In this document: piece by piece, positions 43,872 through 52,563 of the stretch | How positions within the stretch are numbered: position 1 is the first letter of the stretch | How the letters are laid out: each line of letters starts with the position of its first letter | The notes under the pieces: model-generated | What the model was told of the DNA's origin: nothing | Databases searched by the model: none | The model's input: the letters and a program-made list of their open reading frames with translations, nothing else | NCBI RefSeq assembly: GCF_048541825.1 | Contig: NZ_CP183332.1 | Coordinates: 2,170,001 to 2,234,000, forward strand | Direction: 5' to 3' | Length of the DNA: 64,000 nucleotides | Origin: Caulobacter sp048541825 | Lineage (GTDB): Bacteria; Pseudomonadota; Alphaproteobacteria; Caulobacterales; Caulobacteraceae | Made by a program: the position numbers and the translations under genes

Positions 43872-44600
43872 ATGCAGCTTTCACTAGGCCTCTCGCGCTC
43901 TCCGCTTGAAAGCGTTCGTGACACCCTGCTGTGCGAGTTTGGTCCGCAACGGCCGGTGGCGCGGATGGATCCGATCTCGCAACTGGTAAAGTCGTCGATC
44001 AGCGGTCGGACGCCCGACGCCGTATCGTGGGGCGCGTTCCTGCGCCTGCGGGCCGAGTTCAGCTGCTGGGAAGACCTGGCCCGAACCTCCGACGCGCAAG
44101 TCCTGGAGATCATCGGCGATGTCGCCTGTGCCGAAGACAAGGCAAGGCATCTGACCCACGCCCTTCGCCTGATCGAACAGAAGGTCGGCTGGCTGTCGCT
44201 GAACCATCTGGCCGGCCGGCCTGTCGACGAAGCGCGATGGGAACTTCAGAGCCTGCCCGGCGTGGGGGTTAAGGTCGCCGCCAGCGTGCTCAATTTCAGC
44301 AGTCTGGCCATGCGGGCCCTGGTGGTCGACACCCACGTGCATCGGGTGGCCCGGCGGATCGGACTGGTCGGGCCGGGGGATACGACCCTCGCCTATCAGG
44401 CTCTGATGCGGCTGGCCCCAGGCTCGTGGACGGCCGACGACCTGTTCGAACTGCACTGGCTGATGAAGCGGGGCCTGGGACAGATGCTGTGCCCGGATCA
44501 AGCCCCTAGCTGCGGCGCCTGCCCGCTGAAGCACGACTGCGCCAAGCTGGGTATCGGTCACAGCGCCGACGTCCTGCCCTGGCGACCACGGGGCGCCTGA
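43872..44600 (+). CDS. endonuclease III-like HhH-GPD DNA glycosylase
   Basis: A 242-residue base-excision-repair glycosylase. The helix-hairpin-helix LPGVGVKVAASVL carries the catalytic Lys134 and VVDTHVHRVARR the catalytic Asp153. A [4Fe-4S] cluster motif, C-x6-C-x2-C-x5-C, follows near the C-terminus. It removes oxidised pyrimidines or related lesions. It is more distant from canonical Nth than usual, so it may be a second, specialised copy. It follows the Nudix gene by 66 bases. Confidence 0.9.
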   Translation: MQLSLGLSRSPLESVRDTLLCEFGPQRPVARMDPISQLVKSSISGRTPDAVSWGAFLRLRAEFSCWEDLARTSDAQVLEIIGDVACAEDKARHLTHALRLIEQKVGWLSLNHLAGRPVDEARWELQSLPGVGVKVAASVLNFSSLAMRALVVDTHVHRVARRIGLVGPGDTTLAYQALMRLAPGSWTADDLFELHWLMKRGLGQMLCPDQAPSCGACPLKHDCAKLGIGHSADVLPWRPRGA

Positions 44601-45575
44601 CTATCGCGCGGGCTTGTCCAGTTCGGTGAAGGTTGCGGTTCCGATCCCGTAGCGGCGCCAGTCCCTGTAGTCGAAGTGCCACCATTCGTCGGTCAAGACC
44701 TCGAAGCCCTCGGCGGTCATGGCGTCGCGCAGCATGGCGCGCAGGGCCCGCTGCCTTGTCGTGCCGCCGATGAAGTCGGCATAGGCGCGGTCGGAGAACT
44801 CGTCATAGCGGCTGGGCATCTCGACGGGCTTGCCGGTCTTGAGGTCGTACAGCGTCAGGTCGACGGCGCAGCCGCGATTGTGGCGCGAGCCCCGGGCCGG
44901 ATCGGCGACGAAGGCGTGGCTCTCGGGCGGGGTCGCCTCCCAGAACATCCAGGTGACGAACCAGGGGCGATAGGCGTCGTGGATCAGCAGGCCAAAGCCC
45001 TTGCCGGCCAGGGCGTGCTGGACCCGGCCCAGGGCCTGCGCGGCGGGCCGCTGCAGCCAGGCGGCTGCGCGTTCGTACAGCGGGATGCCCATGAAGTTGT
45101 TGGAGCCGGCATAGCGGATGTCGAGCCGGATGCGCGGGTCGATCGCCGTCAGGTCGACGAGGTCGGCCGGAAGGCGCGTCTCGGTCTCGACCGGCGGCGT
45201 CGCGGCCAGGGCCCGCTGGCGCAGGGCCAGCGGATCAGCGCGAACGGCCCTCTGGATCGCCGCCTGGGTCTCCGCGCCGAAATCCTGGAAGGCCAGCCGG
45301 GTTCCGTTCATACGGATCGCGCCCTTCTCCAGGATCAGCGCCCCACCGCTTGCGATCGCGTAGCGACCGCCGCCCAGCGCCGTCAGCCGCGCGACAGGCA
45401 GGTCCTTGGCGAAGAGGTGCAGCGCGCCGTCCCGTTCGAAAACGGTCACCGGCGCGGCCTTGTCGCCATACTGCCCGACCGCCGCCCACTCGGCCCGGCT
45501 CTGGGCGAAGGCGGCGGGAGCGGCGAGGCCGGCGGCGGCGATGGACAGGAAGGATCGTCGAACCAGACCGTTCAT
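44601..45575 (-). CDS. D-alanyl-D-alanine dipeptidase, VanX/DdpX-like (M15D)
   Basis: A 324-residue exported protein with an N-terminal signal resembling a Tat signal (VRRSFLSIAAAGLAAP, residues ~5-20). The C-terminal half is a VanX-type zinc peptidase: DIRYAGSNNFMGIPLY, the metal site GSRHNRGCAVDLTLYD and the catalytic EWWHFDYRDW. The N-terminal ~130 residues form an extra domain not in VanX. It likely digests peptidoglycan-derived D-Ala-D-Ala in the periplasm. Overlap with antibiotic resistance is not implied. Confidence 0.88.
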   Translation of the reverse strand: MNGLVRRSFLSIAAAGLAAPAAFAQSRAEWAAVGQYGDKAAPVTVFERDGALHLFAKDLPVARLTALGGGRYAIASGGALILEKGAIRMNGTRLAFQDFGAETQAAIQRAVRADPLALRQRALAATPPVETETRLPADLVDLTAIDPRIRLDIRYAGSNNFMGIPLYERAAAWLQRPAAQALGRVQHALAGKGFGLLIHDAYRPWFVTWMFWEATPPESHAFVADPARGSRHNRGCAVDLTLYDLKTGKPVEMPSRYDEFSDRAYADFIGGTTRQRALRAMLRDAMTAEGFEVLTDEWWHFDYRDWRRYGIGTATFTELDKPAR

Positions 45576-45591
45576 CGCCGCCCCCTTGGCG

Positions 45592-47088
45592 CTATTTCAT
45601 CGTCGGGATGACGAAGGCCGAGTCCTCGACCTCGCCTTCAGGCCACCGCGCGGTGATCGTCTTGACCTTGGTGTAGAACTTCACGCCCTCGACGCCGTGC
45701 TGGTTGGTGTCGCCAAACGCCGAGCGCTTCCAGCCGCCGAAGGTGTGATAGGCCACCGGCACGGGGATCGGCACATTGATGCCCACCATGCCGACATTGA
45801 CCCGGCTGGCGAACTCGCGGGCCGCGCGGCCGTTGCGGGTGAAGATGGCGACGCCGTTGCCGTACTGGTGCTCGCTGGGCAGGCTGAGCGCCTCCTCGAA
45901 GCTCTCGGCACGCACGATCTGGAGGACGGGACCGAAGATCTCTTCCTGATAGGTCTTCATGCCCTTCTTGACGCCGTCAAACAGCGACGGGCCGATGAAG
46001 AAGCCCTTCTCGAAGCCCTGCAGCGAGAAGTCTCGGCCATCGACGACCAGCTCGGCGCCCTCGTCGACACCGATCTGGATGTAGTCGGCGATCTTGGCGC
46101 GGTGCTGGCTGGAGACCACCGGGCCGTAGTGGGCGGCGGGGTCGCTGGAGATACCGACCTGCAGGGTCTCGATCTCGGCGACCATGCGCTCGCGCAACTC
46201 GTCGGCCGTGGCCTTGCCCACCGGCACGACGACCGGCAGGGCCATGCAGCGCTCGCCGGCCGAACCGAAGGCCGCGCCCGACAGGTCCTTGACCACCTGG
46301 TCGAGGTCGGCGTCGGGCAGGACGATGCCGTGGTTCTTGGCGCCGCCCATGGCCTGGACGCGTTTCCCGTGCGCGGTGCCGGTCTGGTAGACATAGTGGG
46401 CGATATCGGACGAGCCGACAAAGCTGACCGCGCGGATCAGCGGATGGGTCAGGATGGCGTCGACGACGGTCTTGTCGCCGTGCACCACGTTCAGCACGCC
46501 CTCGGGCGCGCCGGCTTCCATCATCAACTCGGCCAGTTTCACCGGCACGGTCGGATCCTTCTCCGACGGCTTGAGGATGAAGGTGTTGCCCACGGCGATG
46601 CTGATGCCGAACATCCACATCGGGATCATGGCCGGGAAGTTGAACGGGGTGATGCCCGCGCAGACGCCCAGCGGCTGGCGCATCGAATAGACGTCGATGC
46701 CGGGGCCGGCGCCCTCGGTGTATTCGCCCTTCAGGATGTGGGGGATGCCGCAGGCGAACTCGATCACCTCCAGCCCGCGCTGGATGTCGCCCTTGCTGTC
46801 GGCGATGACCTTGCCGTGCTCGGACGACAGGATCTCGGCCAGGCTGTTCATGTCGCGCTCGATCAGGCGCTTGAACTCGAACATCACCCGGGCGCGGCGC
46901 TGGGGATTGGTCGTCGCCCAGCCGATCTGGGCTTTGGCGGCGGCCTGGACGGCGGCGTCCAGCTCGGCGGCGGTCGCCAGCTGCACGCGGGCCTGGACCT
47001 CGCCAGTGTTGGGATTGAAGACGTCGCCGAACCGACCCGAGGTCCCGACGAAGGTCTGACCGTTCACGAAATGGCCGATGTCTCGCAT
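45592..47088 (-). CDS. mmsA: methylmalonate-semialdehyde dehydrogenase (CoA-acylating)
   Basis: A 498-residue aldehyde dehydrogenase. NAD-binding and catalytic regions are clear: NHGIVLPDADLDQVVKDL, catalytic Cys in GSAGERCMALPVVVPVG and GRDFSLQGFEKGFFIGPSLF. It converts methylmalonate semialdehyde with CoA to propionyl-CoA in valine, thymine or inositol breakdown. The start MRDIGHFVNGQ at 47088, with a GGGAG site, is better than an upstream in-frame codon. It is transcribed alone. Confidence 0.95.
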   Translation of the reverse strand: MRDIGHFVNGQTFVGTSGRFGDVFNPNTGEVQARVQLATAAELDAAVQAAAKAQIGWATTNPQRRARVMFEFKRLIERDMNSLAEILSSEHGKVIADSKGDIQRGLEVIEFACGIPHILKGEYTEGAGPGIDVYSMRQPLGVCAGITPFNFPAMIPMWMFGISIAVGNTFILKPSEKDPTVPVKLAELMMEAGAPEGVLNVVHGDKTVVDAILTHPLIRAVSFVGSSDIAHYVYQTGTAHGKRVQAMGGAKNHGIVLPDADLDQVVKDLSGAAFGSAGERCMALPVVVPVGKATADELRERMVAEIETLQVGISSDPAAHYGPVVSSQHRAKIADYIQIGVDEGAELVVDGRDFSLQGFEKGFFIGPSLFDGVKKGMKTYQEEIFGPVLQIVRAESFEEALSLPSEHQYGNGVAIFTRNGRAAREFASRVNVGMVGINVPIPVPVAYHTFGGWKRSAFGDTNQHGVEGVKFYTKVKTITARWPEGEVEDSAFVIPTMK

Positions 47089-47164
47089 GAAGCGCTCCCT
47101 GGATCTTGTTTTGCGCGTCAATAGCATCCCGAGATCACGCCGTATCGCGCGAAATCCTGCCGGA

Positions 47165-47689
47165 CTACTCGGCGTCGACGTGAACCCGCCTAAACCGGCC
47201 CTGCAGATAGACCAGCGGTTCGTGGTCCGGATCGTAGCGCAGCTTCACGACACGGCCGACATAGATGCGGTGATCGCCAGCATCGAAGACGTGATGGGTC
47301 TGGCACTCGAAATTGGCCATGCAGTCAGGCAGGATCGGTACACCGGTGCGCCAGACCTCAGTCTCCAGCCCTTCGAACCGGTCGCCCCCCTTGCGCACGA
47401 ACTGGTTCGCGACGTCCTGCTGTTCGGCCGGCAGCACATTGACGGCGAAGACGCCCGCCGTATCCAAAGCCGCAAGGCTGCTGGACTTCAGATCCACGCA
47501 GATCAGCGCCAGCGGCGGATCCAGCGACACCGAGGTGAAGGAATTGGCTGTCAGCCCCACCTTGCGGCCGTCCGCACCGACGGTGGTGACGACCGTGACA
47601 CCGGTGGTGAAACACCCGAACGCATTCCGCAGAGCCCGGGCGTCGTGTTCGGCGCCCTCGCCCAGTTCAATCGTGACTGCCTGACTCAT
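47165..47689 (-). CDS. flavin reductase-like domain protein
   Basis: A 174-residue FMN-binding split-barrel protein with FTTGVTVVTTVGADG, GLTANSFTSVSLDPPLALIC and the C-terminal Y-x-RVVKLRYDPDHEPLVYLQG. Such proteins supply reduced FMN/FAD to monooxygenases. No monooxygenase gene is adjacent, so the partner is unknown. It is in the same direction as mmsA, with 76 bases between. Confidence 0.92.
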   Translation of the reverse strand: MSQAVTIELGEGAEHDARALRNAFGCFTTGVTVVTTVGADGRKVGLTANSFTSVSLDPPLALICVDLKSSSLAALDTAGVFAVNVLPAEQQDVANQFVRKGGDRFEGLETEVWRTGVPILPDCMANFECQTHHVFDAGDHRIYVGRVVKLRYDPDHEPLVYLQGRFRRVHVDAE

Positions 47690-47727
47690 CGTCGTGTTCT
47701 GCGATGAAGCGCGGGCCGGGGCAAGCG

Positions 47728-48651
47728 CTAGGCGCGCTGGCCCTCGACAAGAACACCGGGCTTGCTGGCATCCAGGCCGAAAGTGATCGGCAGGTGGCGC
47801 ACATGCGGCGTCTGCAGGTTCAGGGCCTTGGCCCCGCGCGCCACAGCCAGCTTGCCCAGCGCCGTCGGGCCAAAGCCGCTCTGGATGCGGGGCCTTGCCC
47901 CCAGCCGGCGGCGCAGCACGCCGTTGGCATAGATGACATTGGCCCGCATCAGGGCCGGCGGGGTCATGAATTCAATCGACAGCGAGACGTTCAGCATCGG
48001 ACCGTTCTCGATCCGGTGCGGGGCGTTCTGCCGCCAGGTGACCATCTTGCCCGGGGTCAGGTCATAGACTGCCGCGCCCTTGTCCCAGTCGGGATCAAAG
48101 GCGAACTGCTCGGCGGTTTCCTTCAGGACGATCTTTTCCAGGTCCAACTCGCCGACATAGGGGTCGGCGACCGGATAGACCCAGACCCTCTTCTGGCCGC
48201 GCAGCTGCCACAGCGAGACCAGCGGTACGTCCAGATGGTAGAACACCTGGGCGTTGGCCGAGCTGATCAGCATGCCCAGGTCGCGCTTGAAGGTGCGCAG
48301 GCCGGGCACGTGAGACTCTTTCTCGGCGAAGATCTCGTCGCCCAGAGCGGCATATTCCGGCACGTGGTCGTTGGTGTGGCGCAGGTTCAGCCAGATGCGG
48401 CCGCTCTTGGCGGCGTCCAGCAGCTGGTCGCCCGAGAGACCACTGGCCGCGCCCCGGCGCCAGGTGGTCCAGGCCTTGGGGTCTTCGCCCATGGTGAAGA
48501 CGCCCAGCTGGTCGCGGGGATACAGGTCCAGCAGTCGCGCCAGGCCTTCATCGTCGAACATCGGGCGTTCGTGCAGGCCGTGCTCGAAGGCCAGGTTCTC
48601 GCCGCCGAAGGCCTTGGCCTTCTCCGGCGTCCAGTCGCGGATGATGCTCAC
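47728..48651 (-). CDS. JmjC/cupin-type Fe(II) 2-oxoglutarate dioxygenase-like protein, paralog B
   Basis: A 307-residue protein similar over its whole length to that at 20184-21098. The metal triad is H139-x-D141 (FYHLDVPLV) with H212 (APHRIEN), and LRGQKRVWVYP and LNVSLSIEF match the same cupin strands. The frame is open further upstream, but that part overlaps the glycosyltransferase gene; the GTG at 48651 overlaps its stop by four bases (GTGA) and gives a length equal to paralog A. It is the last gene of the acyltransferase-glycosyltransferase operon. Substrate unknown. Confidence 0.78.
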   Translation of the reverse strand: MSIIRDWTPEKAKAFGGENLAFEHGLHERPMFDDEGLARLLDLYPRDQLGVFTMGEDPKAWTTWRRGAASGLSGDQLLDAAKSGRIWLNLRHTNDHVPEYAALGDEIFAEKESHVPGLRTFKRDLGMLISSANAQVFYHLDVPLVSLWQLRGQKRVWVYPVADPYVGELDLEKIVLKETAEQFAFDPDWDKGAAVYDLTPGKMVTWRQNAPHRIENGPMLNVSLSIEFMTPPALMRANVIYANGVLRRRLGARPRIQSGFGPTALGKLAVARGAKALNLQTPHVRHLPITFGLDASKPGVLVEGQRA

Positions 48652-49568
48652 GCGGTCCTCCCGTAGAAATGGATCTTGAAGGGCCCCCACCACAGGGCCT
48701 TGCCCAGGCCGCGCGCGGCCTTGTCGAGCCAGTCGGCCCGGTCGCTGGAACGGGTCAGCCACTTGAAACCGGCCACCGCGCCGAACACGGCCGCCTGCCC
48801 CACCCCGATCGCCATCCAGCGGGCCACGCCCACGGCGTCCGGCGGGCTGGACGCGGCGCAGTGGGCCGAGGGCCCCTGGCCATAGGCGAAGGCGCGGGCC
48901 AGCGTGTAGTCTAGGGTCAGGCGGTCGGGGACGGGATCTTCCCAGACCCACGCGGCCGGTTCCCAGGCGAAGGTCGCGCCGGCGGCCTTCATCTGGCCAA
49001 ACAGCATGTCGTCCTCGCCGCCGATCTGGTTGCGCTCGGCCGCGAACGGCGAGACGGGGTCGGGCAAGGCGGCGCGGCGCAGCAGGCTGTCGCCGCAGCC
49101 GTAGTAGTGGTCGATGACGCCGGCCTGGGCGGGACCCAGGCGCGAGAAGAAGCGCTCCAGATAGTCGCGATGCTCGGCGACGCTGTCCGGAGCCCGGGCC
49201 CGGACCGGTCCGAACACGACATCGGCGTCATAGCGAAGCTGCGCAGCCAGCAAGGCGGCGAGCCAGCCCTCGGGCGCTTCCTCGTCATCGTCCAAGAAGG
49301 CGATCAGGGCGCCGGAAGCCTTGGCCATGCCGGCGTTGCGGGCGTTGGCCACCCCGGCGCGGGGCTCGTGAACATAGTGCAGCGGGCAGGCCGCGCCTTG
49401 AGCCAAGGCCTCGATCGTGACCTGAGCGGAGGGGACCTGATCGTTATCGACGACGATGATCTCCAGCGCGGCGAAATCCACCGCACGCTGGGCCAGCACA
49501 GAGCGCACCGCGACGGCCAGACCGCCGAGCCGTCTCTGGGTCGGGATCATCACCGTCACGTGGACCAT
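48648..49568 (-). CDS. family 2 glycosyltransferase
   Basis: A 306-residue GT-A fold transferase. The N-terminus VTVMIPTQRRLGGLAVAVRS starts the nucleotide-sugar site, the metal site is in FLDDDEEAPEGWL, and the acceptor/catalytic region is GGEDDMLFGQMKAAGATFAW. A hydrophobic segment near 250-268 may touch the membrane. It lies between the acyltransferase and the dioxygenase-like gene, overlapping both by one to four bases. It probably builds a glycan that the neighbouring enzymes modify. Sugar and acceptor are unknown. Confidence 0.9.
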   Translation of the reverse strand: MVHVTVMIPTQRRLGGLAVAVRSVLAQRAVDFAALEIIVVDNDQVPSAQVTIEALAQGAACPLHYVHEPRAGVANARNAGMAKASGALIAFLDDDEEAPEGWLAALLAAQLRYDADVVFGPVRARAPDSVAEHRDYLERFFSRLGPAQAGVIDHYYGCGDSLLRRAALPDPVSPFAAERNQIGGEDDMLFGQMKAAGATFAWEPAAWVWEDPVPDRLTLDYTLARAFAYGQGPSAHCAASSPPDAVGVARWMAIGVGQAAVFGAVAGFKWLTRSSDRADWLDKAARGLGKALWWGPFKIHFYGRTA

Positions 49569-50722
49569 CAGCCGGCCTCGTGAGCGCCGACACGACGGCG
49601 TGACTGGCCGGCGACGGCGTCGACCAGGCCGCGCACCTGACCGCCCATGGTCAGCTCGACGCTGTTGATCACGTCCATCCGGCGACGCAAGCGAGCCACA
49701 ACGCCATTGCCGCCCGCGCCGGCCAGGTTCCAGGCGCTTTCAACAGAGCTGGCCATCAGGCCGGCCACGCTGGCGGCCATCACGGCCCCGCTCTGAACCG
49801 GGGTCTGGGTGAAGGCGTAGGCGCGCTTGTAGTGGTCATGGCCGGGACCCAGGTCATAGCGGCTCAAGCCCAGGTCCGGCATGGCGGCGATGGCGCGCAG
49901 GAAGAAGATCTGGCCCGGTGACCAGGCGCCGAAGGCCGGATTGGTCGAGGCGATCCACGGGTGATAGACGCTGCCCAGACGCACGCCGAAATGCCCCGCC
50001 ACCAGTTCGTCACCGGCATAGAGGTTGATCATCAGGCCTTGGAAATCGCCGGTCTGGCGCTGGAACAGGTCGGTGAGCAGGCCGCTGGTCCAGGCAGGAC
50101 GCAGGAAGTCGTGCATGCCGGTGCGCTGCAGCTGCTCGCGCTTCCAGGTCAGCAGCTGGTCGAAAGCCTGACGCGAGGTGTCGGCCGCCACCAGACGCAC
50201 CGCGCCCACTTCGCGGTCCAGCTTGTGGTCCAGCCGGCGGTAGTTCTTGATCTTCTTAGGGCTGGCGGCGCGGACGACCTCCAGGTGATCCTCCGCCGAG
50301 CCTTCGGGCGCGATCACGAAGCCGGACTGGGCCTCACCGCCCTCGGCCGGCTGGCCAAACAGGCCGAACGGATCGATCAGGCCGGTATAGCGAAACACGC
50401 CCAGGTCGGCGGCGCGCAGCACATCCTCGGCCCGGAAACCCGGATCGGGGCGCGAGACGATGCCGTGATAGTCCGACAGCGGCGAGCCGATGGCCCGCGC
50501 CAGGCGGCCGGGACGGCGATGGTGCGGCAGGAAGCCAAGCGTTTCCCCCTCCTTGCGGATCACCGCGACGCGCGCATCCTCGCGCACTTGGCCCACGGCC
50601 TGGGTGAAGTCGGGACCCAGCAGGGGGTTGGCGAACGCCGGCTCGGCCGCAGCCATGTCGCGCCACAGGGCGATGTCGGCGGGCGCCAGATGGCTCGGGT
50701 GCAGGGTTTCGACGTTGAGCAT
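49568..50722 (-). CDS. FemAB/CelD-like GNAT acyltransferase, paralog B
   Basis: A 384-residue double-GNAT protein, first of a three-gene operon. It shares with the copy at 21108-22271 the PLSDYHG (81-87), SPGQIF (268-273) and YDLGPGHDHYKRAY (289-302) motifs. The second GNAT domain carries these. Likely transfers an acyl or aminoacyl group to a glycan or lipid-linked precursor. HfsK of Caulobacter holdfast is of the same broad class; I cannot say whether this is an orthologue. Confidence 0.77.
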   Translation of the reverse strand: MLNVETLHPSHLAPADIALWRDMAAAEPAFANPLLGPDFTQAVGQVREDARVAVIRKEGETLGFLPHHRRPGRLARAIGSPLSDYHGIVSRPDPGFRAEDVLRAADLGVFRYTGLIDPFGLFGQPAEGGEAQSGFVIAPEGSAEDHLEVVRAASPKKIKNYRRLDHKLDREVGAVRLVAADTSRQAFDQLLTWKREQLQRTGMHDFLRPAWTSGLLTDLFQRQTGDFQGLMINLYAGDELVAGHFGVRLGSVYHPWIASTNPAFGAWSPGQIFFLRAIAAMPDLGLSRYDLGPGHDHYKRAYAFTQTPVQSGAVMAASVAGLMASSVESAWNLAGAGGNGVVARLRRRMDVINSVELTMGGQVRGLVDAVAGQSRRRVGAHEAG

Positions 50723-50788
50723 GGTCCACCTGTCCTAAACCGAAGCGGTTAGGGAATGATGGAGACCAGGCTGCAACCCTTACGCCAC

Positions 50789-51283
50789 TTACCCGAAGGT
50801 GGTTTTGAGGATGGTCTCAAGGCCCTGCTGATCGACCGCGTCGAAGGCGGCGGGCCGGTCAGAATCGACGTCGAACACCGCGATCAGCCGCCCCTCCGCG
50901 TCGAACACCGGGACCACGATCTCGCTTTCCGAACGGCTGTCGCAGGCGATGTGGCCGGGGAAGGCATGCACATCGGCCACCAGCTGGGTCTGGCCGGTCT
51001 GGGCCGCCGCCCCGCAGACGCCCCGGCCATAGGCGATGCGCAGGCAGCCCAGCGTGCCCTGATAGGGCCCGACCACCAGCTCGCGTTCCTTCGCAGGATC
51101 AACGACATAGAAGCCGGTCCAGAAATAGTGGTCGAAACTGTTGGCCAGCATCGAGGCCACGGTCGCCATGCGGGCCGTGACATTGGGTTCGCCGTCCAGC
51201 ACCGAGGCGATCTCGGCGGCTACTTCGGCGTAGCGAACAGCCTTGTCGGCGGCGAGGGTCTTGTCGTTGAAAGCTTCAGCCAT
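50789..51283 (-). CDS. msrC: free methionine-(R)-sulfoxide reductase (GAF-domain MsrC)
   Basis: A 164-residue GAF-fold enzyme with the three conserved cysteines C80 (LGCLRIAYG), C90 (GRGVCGAAA) and C114 (PGHIACDSRSESEIVVP). It reduces free methionine-R-sulfoxide with thioredoxin. The in-frame extension upstream to 51499 is repeat-derived sequence with no similarity, so the ATG at 51283 is used. Repeat elements lie immediately upstream. Confidence 0.93.
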   Translation of the reverse strand: MAEAFNDKTLAADKAVRYAEVAAEIASVLDGEPNVTARMATVASMLANSFDHYFWTGFYVVDPAKERELVVGPYQGTLGCLRIAYGRGVCGAAAQTGQTQLVADVHAFPGHIACDSRSESEIVVPVFDAEGRLIAVFDVDSDRPAAFDAVDQQGLETILKTTFG

Positions 51284-51347
51284 GATAGCGGGGATATAGC
51301 GCGTTCGCGGGCGATTGCGAGGGGCGTGGCGGACACAGGCGCTCAGC

Positions 51348-51374
51348 CAAGTCCTCCCCCTGAAGGGGGAGGCG
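51348..51374 (+). repeat. left arm of inverted repeat, family B
   Basis: CAAGTCCTCCCCCTGAAGG... and its inverse at 51442-51468 match over 27 bases except near the small inner loop. Each arm has its own hairpin (CTCCCCC with GGGGGAG). Confidence 0.85.
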
Positions 51375-51441
51375 GCCGCCAGGCCGGTGGGGGAAGACCG
51401 CAATGGCTCAGCAGCACTACCCCCTCCGATCGCTCCGCGAT

Positions 51442-51468
51442 CGCCTCCCCCTTCGGGGGGAGGACTTG
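51442..51468 (-). repeat. right arm of inverted repeat, family B
   Basis: Inverse of 51348-51374. The 67 bases between the arms hold no gene. A family C 42-bp repeat follows 21 bases later, as at the DUF559 locus. Confidence 0.85.
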
Positions 51469-51489
51469 GGAGCGCGCCCTTCGCGTCGA

Positions 51490-51531
51490 AGGGAGCCATC
51501 CCTGCATCTCACGGCGAGATAATCGCCGGTC
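51490..51531. repeat. 42-bp direct repeat, family C copy 2
   Basis: Matches 26625-26666 at 38 of 42 positions, with the core GCATCTCACGGCGAGA intact. Confidence 0.8.
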
Positions 51532-51581
51532 AGGCTAGGGAAAAGACTGTAGCGACCAGGTCGTTAGGCCTCACCCTGCGC

Positions 51582-52037
51582 TCACGATCCATAGTCGCGC
51601 TGTCCGTCATAGCGCACGACCAGTTCGACGACGGCGAGCACAGCGCCGTGGCCGAGCAAGGCGACGGTCACCCACATCAGGGGCCACTTCATGACGAAGG
51701 CGCCGAGCCCAACGCTGATGGTGATGAAGACGGCGGCCACGACGACGTAGCAGGCTCCATGAATCCAGAAGGACAGACGCAGGTCCCAGACAACCTTCTT
51801 CTGACGGCTCTGGACGATCTGCGCAGCCTCGATCTCTGGATCAACGCACAGGGCGACGACATCGACGTTGAAGGCGTTCGCCAGCGCCTTGAGCGTTTCG
51901 CCCGAGGCCTTCTGTCCGTTCTCGATCCGCTGCAGCGTTCTCAGGCCCACGCCGGCCAGTTGGGCGAGGTGCTCCTGGGACCAGTGACGCTCCTCGCGCC
52001 AGCGCTTGATCTTTGCCGTATCGGTCTTGAAGAACAT
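51582..52037 (-). CDS. XRE-type HTH protein with two membrane helices
   Basis: A 151-residue protein. Residues ~5-65 are a Cro/CI-type HTH (WSQEHLAQLAGVGLRTLQRI); residues ~95-145 hold two membrane helices (ACYVVVAAVFITISVGLG and WVTVALLGHGAVLAVVELV), the 2TM arrangement seen in some membrane-tethered regulators. The frame extends upstream to 52151 but the HTH starts at the ATG at 52037. Target genes unknown; no operon partner. Confidence 0.82.
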   Translation of the reverse strand: MFFKTDTAKIKRWREERHWSQEHLAQLAGVGLRTLQRIENGQKASGETLKALANAFNVDVVALCVDPEIEAAQIVQSRQKKVVWDLRLSFWIHGACYVVVAAVFITISVGLGAFVMKWPLMWVTVALLGHGAVLAVVELVVRYDGQRDYGS

Positions 52038-52236
52038 TCTTGGCTCCCACGCCCTGGGTATCAGATGTCCGAGGGAAACCCCAAAGACGACCCCGGCGCC
52101 ACGCCAGGCTTGCGCCACCGGCCCGCCAGATGCCCGCCACACCCCTGACAAGGGTCTCTTCCAGAAACAAGGAAGGCGGTTGCAGGCCTAATACCAAGCG
52201 CCGCTGAGCTCGGCTCCTCGCGCTCTATATCCTCTT

Positions 52237-52344
52237 CACCCCGGGACTTGTTCCCGGGGCCCATTGTGCAACCGCAGGTGCGGTGCAGAACAGAACGCTC
52301 ACGAGGAAGCTGACCCATGGGCCCCGGGAACAAGTCCCGGGGTG
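52237..52344. repeat. palindromic repeat, family D copy 1
   Basis: About 108 bases. The left arm CACCCCGGGACTTGTTCCCG (continuing GGGCCCA) is the inverse of the right arm at 52317-52344, and each arm is itself a hairpin. The interior (AACGCTCACGAGGAAGCTGA) resembles the second copy at 59350-59460. The flanks 52038-52236 and 52345-52563 hold no recognised gene. Confidence 0.85.
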
Positions 52345-52563
52345 ATGGCGTATTTTCAGATCTGGCCCCTCTGAGGTCAGGATCAACGGCCGTTGGTGTA
52401 AGATGGTTCGTCGTGATGATCCGCCAGGGCATGACCATCTTTCCCCGGGCGACCGCTATCCATCGAGGCGAAGTGAAATCACTGGCCTGGGAAAGTTTCC
52501 GTCAGCCCGCGTTCCGCCTCCAGCGCCGCCTGCCCTCATGAAGCCATCAGGGCGGAAAGGACC

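Noticed and set aside
44601..45575. Vancomycin resistance (VanX)
   Set aside because: No vanH/vanA-type partners are nearby; it carries its own signal peptide and extra domain, and Gram-negative relatives use it in peptidoglycan recycling.
48652..48951. 100-codon N-terminal extension of dioxygenase-like paralog B
   Set aside because: It overlaps the glycosyltransferase gene in another frame, and the GTG start gives a length equal to paralog A.
51348..51468. Transcription terminator
   Set aside because: The arms are far apart, there is no U-run and the same element type recurs elsewhere, so a repeat is the better explanation.
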